DNA from: Microbulbifer sp. HZ11 | Lineage (GTDB): Bacteria; Pseudomonadota; Gammaproteobacteria; Pseudomonadales; Cellvibrionaceae | NCBI RefSeq assembly: GCF_000708675.1 | Contig: NZ_JELR01000002.1 | Coordinates: 682,001-746,000, forward strand | Direction of reading: 5' to 3' | DNA: 64,000 nt | In this document: positions 1 through 9,015 of the stretch, one piece after another | Numbering within the stretch: position 1 is the stretch's first letter | How the letters are laid out: each line of letters begins with the position of its first letter | Notes under the pieces: model-generated | What the model was told of the DNA's origin: nothing | Databases searched by the model: none | Seen by the model: the letters and a program-made list of their open reading frames with translations, nothing else | Program-made: the position numbers and the translations under genes

Positions 1-435
1 GGTCTCGGCGGCTTCGCAGCCTTTGTTGCCGGCTTTGGTACCGGAGCGTTCGATGGCCTGTTCAATGGAGTCTACGGTGAGGACGCCGAAGGTCACAGGA
101 ATGCCGGTGTTCATGGAGACCTGGGCGAGGCCTTTGGTACATTCGCCGGCGACGTATTCGAAGTGTGGGGTGCCGCCGCGGATGACGGCGCCCAGTGCGA
201 TTACGGCGTCGAACTTTTTGGTTTCGGCAATCTTCTGCGCGGCGAGCGGGAATTCGAAGGCGCCCGGTGCGTAGTAGATGGTGATGTCTTCTTCTTTGAT
301 GCCTTTGCGACGCAGGGTATCGAGGGCGCCGTCTTTGAGGCTTTCTACTACGAAGCTGTTCCAGCGGCTTACCAGCAGCGCGTATTTACCGGTGCTGCCT
401 ACGAAATCCCCTTCGATTACTTTGATATTGCTCAT
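1..435 (-). CDS. ribH: 6,7-dimethyl-8-ribityllumazine synthase, C-terminus cut by window edge
   Basis: Lumazine synthase condenses 5-amino-6-ribitylaminouracil with 3,4-dihydroxybutanone 4-phosphate, the penultimate step of riboflavin synthesis. The frame is open for 145 codons from ATG at 435 to base 1, so about ten C-terminal residues are missing. Visible family motifs are GAFEFP (substrate loop), [14 protein letters not shown] (with the catalytic His) and GTKAGNKG near the end. A GGAAAAG stretch lies just upstream of the start. It follows ribBA in the same direction across a 222-base gap that carries a long palindrome, so co-transcription is likely but may be modulated. nusB usually comes next in this arrangement but lies outside the window. 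Confidence 0.96.
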   Translation of the reverse strand, partial: MSNIKVIEGDFVGSTGKYALLVSRWNSFVVESLKDGALDTLRRKGIKEEDITIYYAPGAFEFPLAAQKIAETKKFDAVIALGAVIRGGTPHFEYVAGECTKGLAQVSMNTGIPVTFGVLTVDSIEQAIERSGTKAGNKGCEAAET

Positions 436-502
436 GGTCTTTTCCGTTTTCTGGTAGTTCCCTGCGGGTCCCTTTTCATGCTTCGGGTCCTGGTGCAGTG
501 GC

Positions 503-613
503 GGTGGAGCACCGGGTATCAGTTTTCAGGACCGCTGTGAACCCATCCCTGGGCGCTGCGGCGCAAACATCCTGTTTGCGACGCTCCTGAAAACTGATAC
601 CCGGCACTCCACC
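503..613. repeat. Family R palindromic repeat, copy 1
   Basis: A 29-base left arm (503-531) pairs with a right arm (585-613) at 27 of 29 positions; the two mismatches sit together (CA against TG). The 53-base loop contains two small hairpins of the form CCCA-tccc-TGGG and GCAAACA-tcc-TGTTTGC. The same arms-plus-loop plan recurs at 44251, 48917 and 55387. It fills most of the ribBA-ribH gap. Whether it acts as a terminator, an mRNA-stabilising hairpin or a passive mobile element is not known from the sequence. Confidence 0.85.
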
Positions 614-657
614 TTCAAGTTGTACATTGGTGGTATTACCCACCAGTGTAATTTGTC

Positions 658-1773
658 TTAGATTTCTTCCGCGTTCAGATACTCTTCCACTTCCAGATCA
701 AATCCGGAAATGGCGCTGAATCTAAACGGTGCACTCATCAAGCGCATTTTGCGCACTTTCAGATCTCGCAGAATCTGCGAGCCGGTGCCGACCTGTTTGT
801 ACACCAGGTCCTGGCTCGGGCGCTGCTGCTTGCCGCTGATCAGCCAGTCGATGCTTTCCTCGATTTCCTCGGTGGTTTCGTTGTGGCAGATCACGACCAC
901 TACCCCCTTGCCCTCTTCCGCGACTTTTTTCAGGGCGTTGCGGAAGGTCCAGGGTTCGTATTTTTCGTCGCCGCGGCGCAGGGAGAATACGTCGCGCAGG
1001 GTGCTGGCGACGTGGACGCGCACCAGGGTGGGCTCTTCTGGTTGGAAGTCGCCGAGGCTGAACGCGAAGTGGCGTTCACGGCGGGCTTTGTCGAGGTAGG
1101 TGCGCAGTTTGAATTCGCCGAATTCGGTGTGCACATTGCGCTGGTTGACGCACTCGACGGTTTTTTCGTTCAGGGCACGGTAGTTGATCAGGTCGGCGAT
1201 GGTGCCGATCTTGAGGTTGTGCTGCTGGGCGAATTTTTCCAGGTCCGGGCGGCGGGCCATGGTGCCGTCTTCGTTCATGATTTCGACGATGGCGGCGGCC
1301 GGCTCGAAGCCGGCCAAACGTGCGAGGTCGCAGCCGGCTTCTGTGTGGCCGGCGCGGCTCAATACGCCACCGGGCTGGGCTTTGATCGGGAAGATGTGGC
1401 CGGGCTGGACGATGTCGGAAGGCTTGGCATTGCGGGCGACGGCGGCGCGAATGGTGCGGGCGCGGTCGGCGGCGGAGATGCCGGTGGTGACGCCTTCGGC
1501 GGCTTCAATGGAGACGGTGAAGTTGGTGCTGAACTGAGCGCCGTTGTCGCGGGACATGAGCGGCAGGTCGAGCTGCTCGCAGCGGTCGCCGGTCAGGGTC
1601 AGGCAGATCAGGCCGCGGGCGTGGGTGGCCATGAAGTTGATGTCTTCCGGGCGCACCTGCTCGGCGGCGATGACGAGGTCGCCTTCATTCTCGCGATCTT
1701 CGTCATCCATCAGGATAACCATTTTGCCCTGACGGATATCGTCGATCAGTTCTTCAACGCTATTCAGTTCCAT
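658..1773 (-). CDS. ribBA: 3,4-dihydroxy-2-butanone 4-phosphate synthase with degenerate GTP cyclohydrolase II-like domain
   Basis: Protein of 371 aa. The N-terminal 200 residues are a DHBP synthase: [11 protein letters not shown] (metal/acidic loop), [13 protein letters not shown] and [14 protein letters not shown] are intact, so conversion of ribulose 5-phosphate to DHBP is expected. The remaining part aligns with GTP cyclohydrolase II but lacks the zinc-binding Cys motif (GSLRCDCG type): the corresponding stretch reads [13 protein letters not shown] with no Cys. The second domain is therefore probably not a cyclohydrolase, as in other gammaproteobacterial RibB-X hybrids, and a separate ribA should exist elsewhere. 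It lies between ribE (42-base gap) and ribH. Confidence 0.93.
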   Translation of the reverse strand: MELNSVEELIDDIRQGKMVILMDDEDRENEGDLVIAAEQVRPEDINFMATHARGLICLTLTGDRCEQLDLPLMSRDNGAQFSTNFTVSIEAAEGVTTGISAADRARTIRAAVARNAKPSDIVQPGHIFPIKAQPGGVLSRAGHTEAGCDLARLAGFEPAAAIVEIMNEDGTMARRPDLEKFAQQHNLKIGTIADLINYRALNEKTVECVNQRNVHTEFGEFKLRTYLDKARRERHFAFSLGDFQPEEPTLVRVHVASTLRDVFSLRRGDEKYEPWTFRNALKKVAEEGKGVVVVICHNETTEEIEESIDWLISGKQQRPSQDLVYKQVGTGSQILRDLKVRKMRLMSAPFRFSAISGFDLEVEEYLNAEEI

Positions 1774-1815
1774 AACTCTCTCAATAATGTTGTGGGAGCC
1801 TTCAGGCCCTCTCGT

Positions 1816-2478
1816 TTAGGCCTTGTAAAACCCGTGCTGCGCCAAAAATTCCATGGTCAGCCCTTCGCTCCTGGGCTCGGCGGCGGCATCTCCCAAGAGT
1901 AGCCGTTCCAGGTAGCGCGCTATCAGGTCCACTTCCAGGTTCACCTTGGTACCGGCCTGGTATCCGCCGATCACGGTCTCGGCGATAGTGTGGGGCACGA
2001 TGGTGAGTTCAAATTCGGCGCCGTCCACCGCGTTCACCGTAAGGCTGGTGCCGTCGACGGTGATGGAGCCCTTGTGGGCGATGTACTTGGCCAGCTCGGC
2101 CGGGGCGCGCAGGCGAAACTGTTCGGCGCGGGCGGTCTGTTTGCGCCACACCACTTCGCCGATGCCGTCCACGTGGCCGCTGACCATATGGCCGCCGAGG
2201 CGGGTCTGCGGGGTCAGGGCCTTTTCCAGGTTGACCCTGTCACCCAGTTTCCAGTCCTGCAATGTGGCGACCGCGAGGGTCTCGGCGGAGACGTCGGCCC
2301 AGTAGCCGTCGCCGGGCAGGTCCACCACCGTCAGGCAGACGCCGTTGGTGGCGATGCTGTCACCGAGTTTGACGTCGGACAGGTCCAGCTTGCCGGTTTT
2401 TACCCGCAGACGCAGGTCGCCGCCCTTGGGTTGCAGGGCGGTAATTTCGCCTACAGCTTCAACAATTCCAGTAAACAA
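1816..2478 (-). CDS. ribE: Riboflavin synthase, alpha subunit
   Basis: Catalyses dismutation of two lumazines to riboflavin plus the pyrimidinedione. Two tandem lumazine-binding repeats are visible: FTGIVEAVGEI...GVCLTVVDL and ...GHMVSGHVDGIGEV...GTSLTVNAVDG. The open frame extends to a GTG at 2487, but that codon overlaps the AGGAG ribosome-binding site. A TTG at 2478 lies eight bases after AGGAG and yields the canonical N-terminus (M)FTGIVEA, so TTG is chosen (220 aa). It follows ribD across a 148-base gap holding a family S repeat. Confidence 0.95.
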   Translation of the reverse strand: MFTGIVEAVGEITALQPKGGDLRLRVKTGKLDLSDVKLGDSIATNGVCLTVVDLPGDGYWADVSAETLAVATLQDWKLGDRVNLEKALTPQTRLGGHMVSGHVDGIGEVVWRKQTARAEQFRLRAPAELAKYIAHKGSITVDGTSLTVNAVDGAEFELTIVPHTIAETVIGGYQAGTKVNLEVDLIARYLERLLLGDAAAEPRSEGLTMEFLAQHGFYKA

Positions 2479-2528
2479 TCCGGGCACTCCTAAAAATTGT
2501 CTTTTGACGAGAGGGCGTCGTCAGCTCC

Positions 2529-2579
2529 GTGCTCGGGTCCTCATGTATTTATATACATTCCGGTCCTGTGCGCGGGGCT
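2529..2579. repeat. Family S dispersed repeat, copy 1
   Basis: About 50 bases between ribE and ribD with the plan GTGC-CGG, then CTCATGTATT, an AT core, ATACA-TCCG and TCCTGTGC. The reverse complement of 42834-42890 has the same order and spacing of blocks. The central part (TGTATttATATACA) is a near-palindrome. No coding potential is seen. The family name is mine. Confidence 0.6.
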
Positions 2580-2626
2580 TCCTAGCCCTCGCGCGAAAAT
2601 CCTGCTTTTTAGAAGCACCCTCGCGC

Positions 2627-3760
2627 TTACCGCTCAATATCGGTTGTCGCGGTAATGCGCCAGTCGTGGCCGACTGCGCGCATATCGGTAATGGTGATGG
2701 GCAGCATGGACCCCATGCGCTCAATCGGTAGCTCGAACAGCGGTCTGGCGCTGGAGCCGAGGATCTTGGGCGCCACGTAGACGATGATTTCATCCACATG
2801 GCCCTGGTACATAAAGGCGCCGGAGAGGGTCGCACCGCTCTCGACCAGCACCTCATTGCATTCGCGGCGGGCGAGTTCTTTTAGCAGTTCGCCCAGGTGT
2901 ACGCGGCCTTCTTTATCCGCAGGCAGTACCAGCACCTCGGCGCCGGTCTTTTCCAGCCGTGCGCGGCGCTCGCTGTCCGCCGCTTCGGTGGTGACCACCA
3001 ATGTGGGGGCGTCACCCTGCAAAATAAAGGCCTTGGCCGGGGTGCGCAGTTTGCTGTCTACGATCACCCGCAGGGGCTGCTTCACTGCCGCAGCGGCGGC
3101 TTCCGCCTCCGGCAGCGCCATTTCTTCCGGGCGCACGTTCATGTTCGGGTTGTCGTGACGCACCGAATCCACGCCGGTAACGATGGCGCAGCTGCGCGCG
3201 CGCAGGTTCTGCACATCGGCGCGGGCGGCGGGGCCGGTGACCCACTTGGATTCGCCACTGGCCATGGCGGTACGGCCGTCGATGCTCATGGCGGATTTGG
3301 TCCGCACCAGGGGCAGGCCCAGGGTCATGCGCTTGATAAAGCCCGGATTCAGCGCCCGGCAGGATTCTTCCAGCAACGGGCCTTCCACTTCAATGCCCGC
3401 ATCGCGCAGTTTCTGTAACCCTTTCCCGCTGACGCTGGGGTTCGGGTCTTCCATGCCGAAGACCACTTTGGCCACGCCAGCGGCAATCAGGGCGTCGGCA
3501 CAGGGACCGGTCTTGCCGGTGTGACTGCAGGGTTCCAGGGTCACATAGGCGATATTGCCTTTCGCCTTCTCACCGGCGTCGTTCAGGGCCTCGATTTCCG
3601 CATGGGGTTCGCCGGCGCGCTTGTGCCAGCCCTCACCGACAATATTGCCCTCGGCATCGGCAATCACGCAGCCCACCCGCGGGTTGGGCATGGTGGTGTA
3701 GGTGCCGCGCTCGGCCAACTGGACCGCGCGCGCCATCAGTTCACGGGGGGTAATAATCAC
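2627..3760 (-). CDS. ribD: Bifunctional diaminohydroxyphosphoribosylaminopyrimidine deaminase / 5-amino-6-(5-phosphoribosylamino)uracil reductase
   Basis: Performs the second and third steps of riboflavin synthesis. The N-terminal CMP/dCMP-deaminase fold shows the zinc ligands and general base in [10 protein letters not shown] and [14 protein letters not shown]. The C-terminal half is the RibD reductase domain ([30 protein letters not shown]), which uses NADPH. Length of 377 aa is normal. The start is GTG at 3760, which overlaps the nrdR stop as GTGA; this 4-base overlap implies translational coupling. Confidence 0.96.
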   Translation of the reverse strand: MIITPRELMARAVQLAERGTYTTMPNPRVGCVIADAEGNIVGEGWHKRAGEPHAEIEALNDAGEKAKGNIAYVTLEPCSHTGKTGPCADALIAAGVAKVVFGMEDPNPSVSGKGLQKLRDAGIEVEGPLLEESCRALNPGFIKRMTLGLPLVRTKSAMSIDGRTAMASGESKWVTGPAARADVQNLRARSCAIVTGVDSVRHDNPNMNVRPEEMALPEAEAAAAAVKQPLRVIVDSKLRTPAKAFILQGDAPTLVVTTEAADSERRARLEKTGAEVLVLPADKEGRVHLGELLKELARRECNEVLVESGATLSGAFMYQGHVDEIIVYVAPKILGSSARPLFELPIERMGSMLPITITDMRAVGHDWRITATTDIER

Positions 3761-4224
3761 TGATCCGCTCCCTTGGGCGTATTCAGACGCTCGATCTCAT
3801 CGCTGAAATCACTGACATCTTCAAACCGGCGGTACACCGAGGCAAAGCGCACGAACGCGACCTGGTCCAGCTCGCGCAACTGTTCCATGACCAGCTCGCC
3901 GATATGCATGGCGGGGAGCTCGCGCTCACCGGTGGCCTGCAGGGCGTGTTTAATCTGGGCCACCGCAGCCTCAACCCGCTCGGTACTCACCGGGCGCTTC
4001 TCCACCGCGCGCTGAATGCCCGCGCGCAGCTTGTCTTCGTTGAAGGGTTCGCGCTGGCCGTTCTGCTTGACGACCCGCGGAAGCACCAGCTCGGCGGTTT
4101 CAAAGGTGGTGAAGCGCTCGTGGCACTGCAGACACTCACGACGGCGCCGCACCTGGTCGCCATCGGCCACCAGGCGGGAATCTACGACTTTGGTTTCGTC
4201 TGCGCTGCAGAAAGGACAGTGCAT
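3757..4224 (-). CDS. nrdR: Transcriptional repressor NrdR
   Basis: A 155-aa zinc-ribbon plus ATP-cone repressor of ribonucleotide reductase genes. The ribbon is CPFC at residues 3-6 and CLQC at about 31-34. The ATP-cone follows ([21 protein letters not shown]), which senses ATP/dATP. The nrdR-ribD-ribE order downstream of glyA is common in gammaproteobacteria. It overlaps ribD by four bases. The preceding gap of about 100 bases to zur shows no obvious terminator. Confidence 0.96.
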   Translation of the reverse strand: MHCPFCSADETKVVDSRLVADGDQVRRRRECLQCHERFTTFETAELVLPRVVKQNGQREPFNEDKLRAGIQRAVEKRPVSTERVEAAVAQIKHALQATGERELPAMHIGELVMEQLRELDQVAFVRFASVYRRFEDVSDFSDEIERLNTPKGADQ

Positions 4225-4321
4225 GAGGATTTGGCCCGTTCGGAAAATGCGCGGAGTTTACCACAGAAGTGCCCACGCCTTGCGCGCCGGGGTAATTGCA
4301 TAGCGGGCGGGACGGACAGGC

Positions 4322-4786
4322 TCAGGCGGCGCACCGGTCGCAAAGACAGGGCAACTCCAACGCCGGGCTCAGCAACTGCCAGCCTGCACTGGAAGCGCCC
4401 TTCTGCAGGGACTTGATGACATCTCCCTTGATGCCAATCTCTTTCACCGCACCGCAGCGTTCACAGATCAGGAACTGTGGGGTTTGATGGTCGTGACTAC
4501 AGGCGATATGAGAGCAGGCTACAAACTTGTTGGCGGATGCCAGTTTGTGCACCAGGCTGTTTTCCACTAGGAAATCGAGCATGCGATAGACCGACATCGC
4601 CTGAATGGTCTCACCGGTCGCTTCCCGGTATACATCGGCAATCTCGTAGGCGGAAAGCGGCACCGGCGACTTCAGCAGCGCCCGCAGGATGTTCTGCCGC
4701 TTTTCGGTAAAGCGCACGCCCTTGGCCCGACAGCGCTCGTCGGCCCGGTTCAGTATCTGCTCTACCTGTCTTTTGTTCATGGACAT
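4322..4786 (-). CDS. zur: Fur-family zinc uptake regulator, Zur-type
   Basis: A 154-aa Fur-superfamily repressor. A winged helix occupies roughly residues 20-85 (RFTEKRQNILRALL, SAYEIADVYRE). The metal sites include a His-rich segment (CSHDHQTPQF), CERCG and a C-terminal CLCDRC, giving the two CxxC pairs of a structural zinc site. The double CxxC arrangement and lack of the Fur HHDH motif favour Zur over Fur. Start chosen at 4786 (MSMNKRQ) behind GAGAGC; a second ATG follows two codons later. An upstream half-site TAACATTTC resembles half of a Zur box, suggesting possible autoregulation. Confidence 0.85.
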   Translation of the reverse strand: MSMNKRQVEQILNRADERCRAKGVRFTEKRQNILRALLKSPVPLSAYEIADVYREATGETIQAMSVYRMLDFLVENSLVHKLASANKFVACSHIACSHDHQTPQFLICERCGAVKEIGIKGDVIKSLQKGASSAGWQLLSPALELPCLCDRCAA

Positions 4787-4812
4787 GCTCTCATCTGCTT
4801 TGAGCGGGATTC

Positions 4813-4821
4813 TAACATTTC
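4813..4821 (-). promoter_or_regulatory. Possible half Zur box upstream of zur
   Basis: On the minus strand this reads GAAATGTTA, identical to one arm of the gammaproteobacterial Zur palindrome (GAAATGTTAT...ATAACATTTC). The second arm is absent or strongly diverged, so binding is uncertain. Confidence 0.35.
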
Positions 4822-4845
4822 GCCCCCCGGGGTCTGCCACCCACA

Positions 4846-4871
4846 ACCAAAAACGGCCCCATATGGGGCCG
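4846..4871 (-). terminator. Rho-independent terminator of glyA
   Basis: Perfect 18-base palindrome CGGCCCCATATGGGGCCG (4854-4871), followed on the minus strand by TTTTTGG. It lies 35 bases beyond the glyA stop. Confidence 0.85.
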
Positions 4872-4905
4872 CCTGGGCTCAGAGCCGAAGATTCGCTGGG
4901 AGCAC

Positions 4906-6171
4906 TTACCCTTGATAGACAGGGAACTTCGCGCAGATCTCCAGTACCTTGGCCTTCACTTCGGCAATGGTCGCCTCGGGGCTGCCTTTCTCCAGCGCGT
5001 CCAGCACGTCGCAGATCCAGTGGGTGAGCTGCTTGGTCTCTTCCACGCCGAAGCCGCGGGTGGTGATCGCCGGGGTGCCCACACGCAGGCCGCTGGTGAT
5101 GAACGGGGAGCGCGGGTCGTTGGGGACGGCGTTCTTGTTCACGGTGATGTTGGCATTGCCCAGGGCTTCGTCCGCATCCTTACCGGTGTATTCCTTGCCG
5201 ATCAGGTCCACCAGCATCAGGTGGTCGTCGGTGCCGCCGGAAACGATGTTGATACCGCGGTCGAGGAAGGTCTCGGCCATAGCGCGGGCGTTTTCGACCA
5301 CTTTCTTCTGGTAGGCCTTGTACTCGGGGCTCATGGCTTCCTTGAAGGAAACCGCTTTTGCTGCGATCACATGCATCAGCGGGCCGCCCTGGCCGCCCGG
5401 GAATACTGCGCTGTTCAGCTTCTTCTCGATCTCTTCATTGGCCTTGGCAATGATGATACCGCCGCGAGGGCCGCGCAGGGTTTTGTGGGTGGTGGAGGTC
5501 ACCACGTCTGCGTGGGGTACCGGAGACGGGTATTCGCCCGCGGCAACCAGGCCGGCAACATGCGCCATATCGACCATCAGGTAGGCGCCAACCTTGTCGG
5601 CGATGGTGCGGAACTTGGCCCAGTCCATGATGCGGCTGTAGGCGGAGAAGCCGGCCACGATCATCTTCGGCTTGTGCTCAAGGGCCAGGCGCTCGACTTC
5701 TTCGTAGTCCACTTCGCCGGTTTCCGGATTCAGACCGTACTGCACTGCGTTGTAGATTTTGCCGGAGAAGTTGACCTTGGCACCGTGGGTCAGATGGCCG
5801 CCGTGGGCCAGGCTCATACCCAGTACGGTGTCGCCGGGTGCACACAACGCCTGGTAAACCGCGGCGTTGGCCTGGGAGCCGGAGTGCGGCTGAACGTTGG
5901 CGTAGTCGGCACCGAACAGCTCCTTGGCGCGCTCGATGGCCAGGGCTTCTACCTTGTCGACGTACTCACAGCCGCCGTAGTAGCGCTTGCCCGGGTAGCC
6001 TTCGGCGTATTTGTTGGTAAGGCTGGTGCCCTGGGCTTCCATCACCTGCGGGCTGGTGTAGTTCTCCGAGGCGATCAGCTCGATGTGCTCTTCCTGGCGG
6101 CGGTCTTCGTCCTGAATGGCGGACCACACATCGGGATCGTAGGAAGAAAGGGTGACGGATTTATCAAACAT
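4906..6171 (-). CDS. glyA: Serine hydroxymethyltransferase
   Basis: PLP-dependent enzyme converting serine and tetrahydrofolate to glycine and 5,10-methylene-THF. The product is 421 aa. Visible motifs include [10 protein letters not shown] at the N-terminus, [29 protein letters not shown] and the PLP-lysine motif [15 protein letters not shown]. The frame is open farther upstream, but ATG at 6171 has GAGGGAA before it and gives the usual [14 protein letters not shown] start. It has its own terminator and so forms a single-gene unit upstream of zur. Confidence 0.98.
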   Translation of the reverse strand: MFDKSVTLSSYDPDVWSAIQDEDRRQEEHIELIASENYTSPQVMEAQGTSLTNKYAEGYPGKRYYGGCEYVDKVEALAIERAKELFGADYANVQPHSGSQANAAVYQALCAPGDTVLGMSLAHGGHLTHGAKVNFSGKIYNAVQYGLNPETGEVDYEEVERLALEHKPKMIVAGFSAYSRIMDWAKFRTIADKVGAYLMVDMAHVAGLVAAGEYPSPVPHADVVTSTTHKTLRGPRGGIIIAKANEEIEKKLNSAVFPGGQGGPLMHVIAAKAVSFKEAMSPEYKAYQKKVVENARAMAETFLDRGINIVSGGTDDHLMLVDLIGKEYTGKDADEALGNANITVNKNAVPNDPRSPFITSGLRVGTPAITTRGFGVEETKQLTHWICDVLDALEKGSPEATIAEVKAKVLEICAKFPVYQG

Positions 6172-6456
6172 GGTATTCCCTCGGATGATAAGGCGCGAAT
6201 CGCGCAAGCATAATCTCGACAAGGGCAAATCCCGACCCGTTTGTGACCGGCCCGCCCCCAGAAAGCGGCGCATTGTACACCAAGGGAGGCACTGCGGCGC
6301 AAAGGGTGCACTTGAAACAAATTCAATTCAGCGCCCCACTCGGTTCATGTTGGCGACGCCGGCAGAATCCTCGGATGCGGGCGTACCAGTTGACGCGTTT
6401 ATCGACAGGCTTCATAGCGCCCAGTGGTTCCAGCTCCCCCAAAGGTCCACTTACAG
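6172..6456. other. glyA upstream region, no gene seen
   Basis: About 285 bases without a supported gene. On the minus strand a TACAAT (6273-6278) could serve as a -10 box for glyA about 100 bases before its start; the best -35 candidate (TTGCGC, 6298-6303) has a poor 19-base spacing. I see no riboswitch fold that I recognise. The rest is featureless to my reading. Confidence 0.4.
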
Positions 6457-6482
6457 AAAACGCGGCTGAAAAGCCGCGTTTT
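6457..6482 (-). terminator. Terminator of the outer-membrane barrel gene
   Basis: Hairpin AAAACGCGGC-tgaaaa-GCCGCGTTTT, 26 bases after the minus-strand stop at 6508. It has A and T tracts on both sides and could work in both directions. Confidence 0.8.
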
Positions 6483-6507
6483 GATATTTGAGTACAGGGT
6501 TCGCTAC

Positions 6508-7005
6508 TTAAAAGCGGAACACCAGCGAACCGGAGAAGAAACCTACATCCTCTTCCACGATGGTGTACTCGGCTTCCAAGTTCAGGTTTTCACTGAGATT
6601 GAAGCCCGCACCCACCCCCAGAGACAGGCCACTGTCGTCCGCACCGTACCCATCAACGTCGACATTCTCATTCAGAAAGCCGATCTTGCCCTTAAAGTAC
6701 ACATCGCCCTGACTGCGGTATGTGCCGTAAAGCGCCACAGTGGTCAGCGAATACTCCACTTCGCGTGCGGAATAGTAATAGTCGTAATCAAAGGTGCCCT
6801 TGGCCGCAGAGGTGGTCACCTCACCCTCGACACCCCAACCGGACGCCCAGCTGTAGCCGCCGCGCACACCGACGTTGAACGGGTTATCACCGTCGATATC
6901 GACATTCATCAGACCACCAACAGCACCCCAGTAGCCACCTTCCGCCGCCTGAACAGTGGCCGAGCAGCACACCATGGCCGCAACGGCCAACGCTTTCTTC
7001 ATCAT
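6508..7005 (-). CDS. Small outer-membrane beta-barrel protein
   Basis: A 165-aa protein with a Sec signal peptide (MMKKALAVAAMVCCSATVQA, cut before AEGGYWG). The mature part is Gly/Tyr/Asp-rich with alternating hydrophobic strands (GGYWGAVGG, NVGVRGGYSW, TTVALYGTY, VYFKGKIGF, LSLGVGAGFNL, LNLEAEYTIV, SLVFRF) and ends in Phe, as outer-membrane barrels do. This fits the OmpA/OmpX-like eight-strand barrel fold. No specific function can be assigned. It is monocistronic, with its own terminator, and sits next to the heme uptake genes without visible regulatory linkage. Confidence 0.8.
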   Translation of the reverse strand: MMKKALAVAAMVCCSATVQAAEGGYWGAVGGLMNVDIDGDNPFNVGVRGGYSWASGWGVEGEVTTSAAKGTFDYDYYYSAREVEYSLTTVALYGTYRSQGDVYFKGKIGFLNENVDVDGYGADDSGLSLGVGAGFNLSENLNLEAEYTIVEEDVGFFSGSLVFRF

Positions 7006-7095
7006 TTGAACCCCCAGAAGTTTCTACCTTGTTATTGGAGGCGACATTCTATTGGAATCAATTGGGCGCCAACAGCCCAGCGGGATTACACGCCA

Positions 7096-7890
7096 TTACA
7101 GCAGCGCACGGTAGCCCGCCATATCCACCAGTTGCCCGCGGTAGCCATAGACCCGCTCCACCAGGTCCGGCTGCAGCAGCGCGGCGGGGGTGCCGTCCGC
7201 CTGAACCTGGCCATTGGCCAGCATCACCATGCGATCCGCATAACGGGCGGCAAGATTGAGGTCATGGAGCACGGCGACAACGGCGGTATTTTCACCGGCG
7301 ATTTCACCTGCCAGCGCCAGTACCTGGTGCTGATGCTTGAGGTCGAGGGCGGAGGTGGGTTCGTCCAGCAGCAGGATCTTTTCTTCACCGGGTTCCGCAA
7401 GGCTGAGCTGGGACAGGACCCGTGCCAGCTGCACCCGTTGTTTTTCACCGCCGGACAGGCTGGGGAAAAGTCGGTCACGCAGATGCCATACATCCGCGCG
7501 CTGCATAAAGTGCTCTACCCGATCGCCCTGCTCCACCCGCGACAGGCTGCCGGGGCCAAGACCCAGCTGCACCACTTCGCGACTGGTAAAGGCGAAATTC
7601 ACGTTGGAGTGCTGGGCCAGCAGGCCGTAGCGGCGCGCCAGGGCGCGGTGTTCGCTCTGAGAGCGATACCAGTCTGCCTGTGGGCGGCCGAACAGGTGAA
7701 TGCGACCGGAATAATCCAGCTCACCGCTGATGGCACGCAGCAGCGAGGTTTTGCCGCAGCCGTTGGGGCCAAGGAGCGCGGTGACTTCACCGCAGGCAAA
7801 ACCCAGGGATATATGCTCCAGCAACGGCGATGCCGCGCGCGGGTACTGGATCGAGAGATCGGAAATTTCCAACAAACTTTTCATCAACAT
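7096..7890 (-). CDS. hmuV: Heme ABC transporter, ATP-binding protein
   Basis: ATPase of the heme importer. Motifs: Walker A GPNGCGKTSLL, Q-loop region, signature LSGGEKQRVQLARVL, Walker B ILLLDEPTSALDL and switch His in LHDLNLAARYAD. The start is taken at 7890 (MLMKSLLEIS, 264 aa), seven bases after a strong GGGGAGG; the open frame continues upstream into hmuU but that part is not needed. It follows hmuU by 14 bases and is the last gene of the tonB-exbBD-hmuTUV set. Confidence 0.95.
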   Translation of the reverse strand: MLMKSLLEISDLSIQYPRAASPLLEHISLGFACGEVTALLGPNGCGKTSLLRAISGELDYSGRIHLFGRPQADWYRSQSEHRALARRYGLLAQHSNVNFAFTSREVVQLGLGPGSLSRVEQGDRVEHFMQRADVWHLRDRLFPSLSGGEKQRVQLARVLSQLSLAEPGEEKILLLDEPTSALDLKHQHQVLALAGEIAGENTAVVAVLHDLNLAARYADRMVMLANGQVQADGTPAALLQPDLVERVYGYRGQLVDMAGYRALL

Positions 7891-7904
7891 AGGGCAACCT
7901 CCCC

Positions 7905-8975
7905 TTAGAAAATCTGCTGGCGCTGTTGCCACAGCAGGAACAGGAAGAAAGGTGCACCCAGTAGTGCGGTAATAATCCCCACCGGCATTTCCGCCGGTGC
8001 GAAGACGCTGCGCGCGATGGTGTCGGCCACGGTCAATAACAGACCGCCAAGCAGGGCACTGTAGGGAATCAGGTAGCGGTGATCCGGCCCGCGCAGCAGG
8101 CGCACGATATGCGGCACCACCAAACCCACAAAGCCTATAATTCCCGATACCGAAACCGCAGCGCCCACGGCGATACCGTTCAGCACGATAATCTGCCGCT
8201 TCAGACCGATCACATCCACGCCCAGATGCCGCGCGTCGGACTCACCCAACAGCAGCGCATTCAGATCATTCGCCCGCGCCCACAACAGGCCGGCGCTAAT
8301 GGCAAAAATAAATCCTGTCACCAGCACACTGGTCCAGGTTGCCCCGGACAGCGAACCCAGCTGCCACATGGTCATATCCCGCAGCGCCGTGTCGGTAGCC
8401 ACGTAGGCGAACATTCCCAGGGCCGCGCCGGCCAGCGCGGAAATGGCAATACCGGCGAGCAGCATCATTACCACCGAGCGACCGCGGTCACCGAGGATAT
8501 ACACTAGCCAGGTGGCCATAATTGCTCCCGTGCTGGCGAATGCGGGCAACAGCAGCCATTGCAGCTTTTCGTAAAATGCGCCCAGCCAAACACTCAGCAC
8601 ACCGCCAAACACCAGCACGATGCCAGCGCCCACGGCGGCGCCGGAGGAAATACCGATAATGCCAGGCTCCGCCAATGGGTTGCGGAACATACCCTGCATC
8701 ACCGCACCGCACACGCTGAGGGTGCCGCCGACAATCAACCCGAGCAGTAAACGCGGTAGGCGGATTTCACCCAGCACCAGCGCGTACTGTTCCGGCACAT
8801 CCTGATCCAGAATACCCGGCCAGCTCCACTGCATCAGCCCGGCGAGCACATCCCGCCAGCCGATGGTCATGGCGCCCACCGCAAGGGAAATACAACTCCC
8901 CAACAGCAACAGCGCGATCAGTGCTGGCAGCAGGCTTTTGTCACTCAGGCGAAATTCCAAGGGTGGGGGCTCCAT
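7905..8975 (-). CDS. hmuU: Heme ABC transporter, permease (FecCD family)
   Basis: A 356-aa inner-membrane permease with about ten hydrophobic segments. FecCD hallmarks are visible: LRLPRLLLGLIVGGTLSVCGAVMQG (opening family signature, given here in part as RLPRLL and GAVMQGMFRNPLAEPGIIG) and GFVGLVVPHIVRLL, with the ATPase-coupling GPDHR. It moves heme from HmuT across the cytoplasmic membrane using HmuV. It begins 40 bases after hmuT. Confidence 0.95.
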   Translation of the reverse strand: MEPPPLEFRLSDKSLLPALIALLLLGSCISLAVGAMTIGWRDVLAGLMQWSWPGILDQDVPEQYALVLGEIRLPRLLLGLIVGGTLSVCGAVMQGMFRNPLAEPGIIGISSGAAVGAGIVLVFGGVLSVWLGAFYEKLQWLLLPAFASTGAIMATWLVYILGDRGRSVVMMLLAGIAISALAGAALGMFAYVATDTALRDMTMWQLGSLSGATWTSVLVTGFIFAISAGLLWARANDLNALLLGESDARHLGVDVIGLKRQIIVLNGIAVGAAVSVSGIIGFVGLVVPHIVRLLRGPDHRYLIPYSALLGGLLLTVADTIARSVFAPAEMPVGIITALLGAPFFLFLLWQQRQQIF

Positions 8976-9015
8976 GTAAATTACTTTGGGGCGAAGGTGA
9001 CGCTACATAGCAAGA

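Noticed and set aside
883..1902. 339-codon plus-strand ORF opposite ribBA
   Set aside because: Antisense shadow of a certain gene; its Gly/Ala/Val-rich composition reflects codon bias of the other strand.
4912..6213. 433-codon plus-strand ORF opposite glyA
   Set aside because: Antisense shadow with no recognisable motif or ribosome-binding site.
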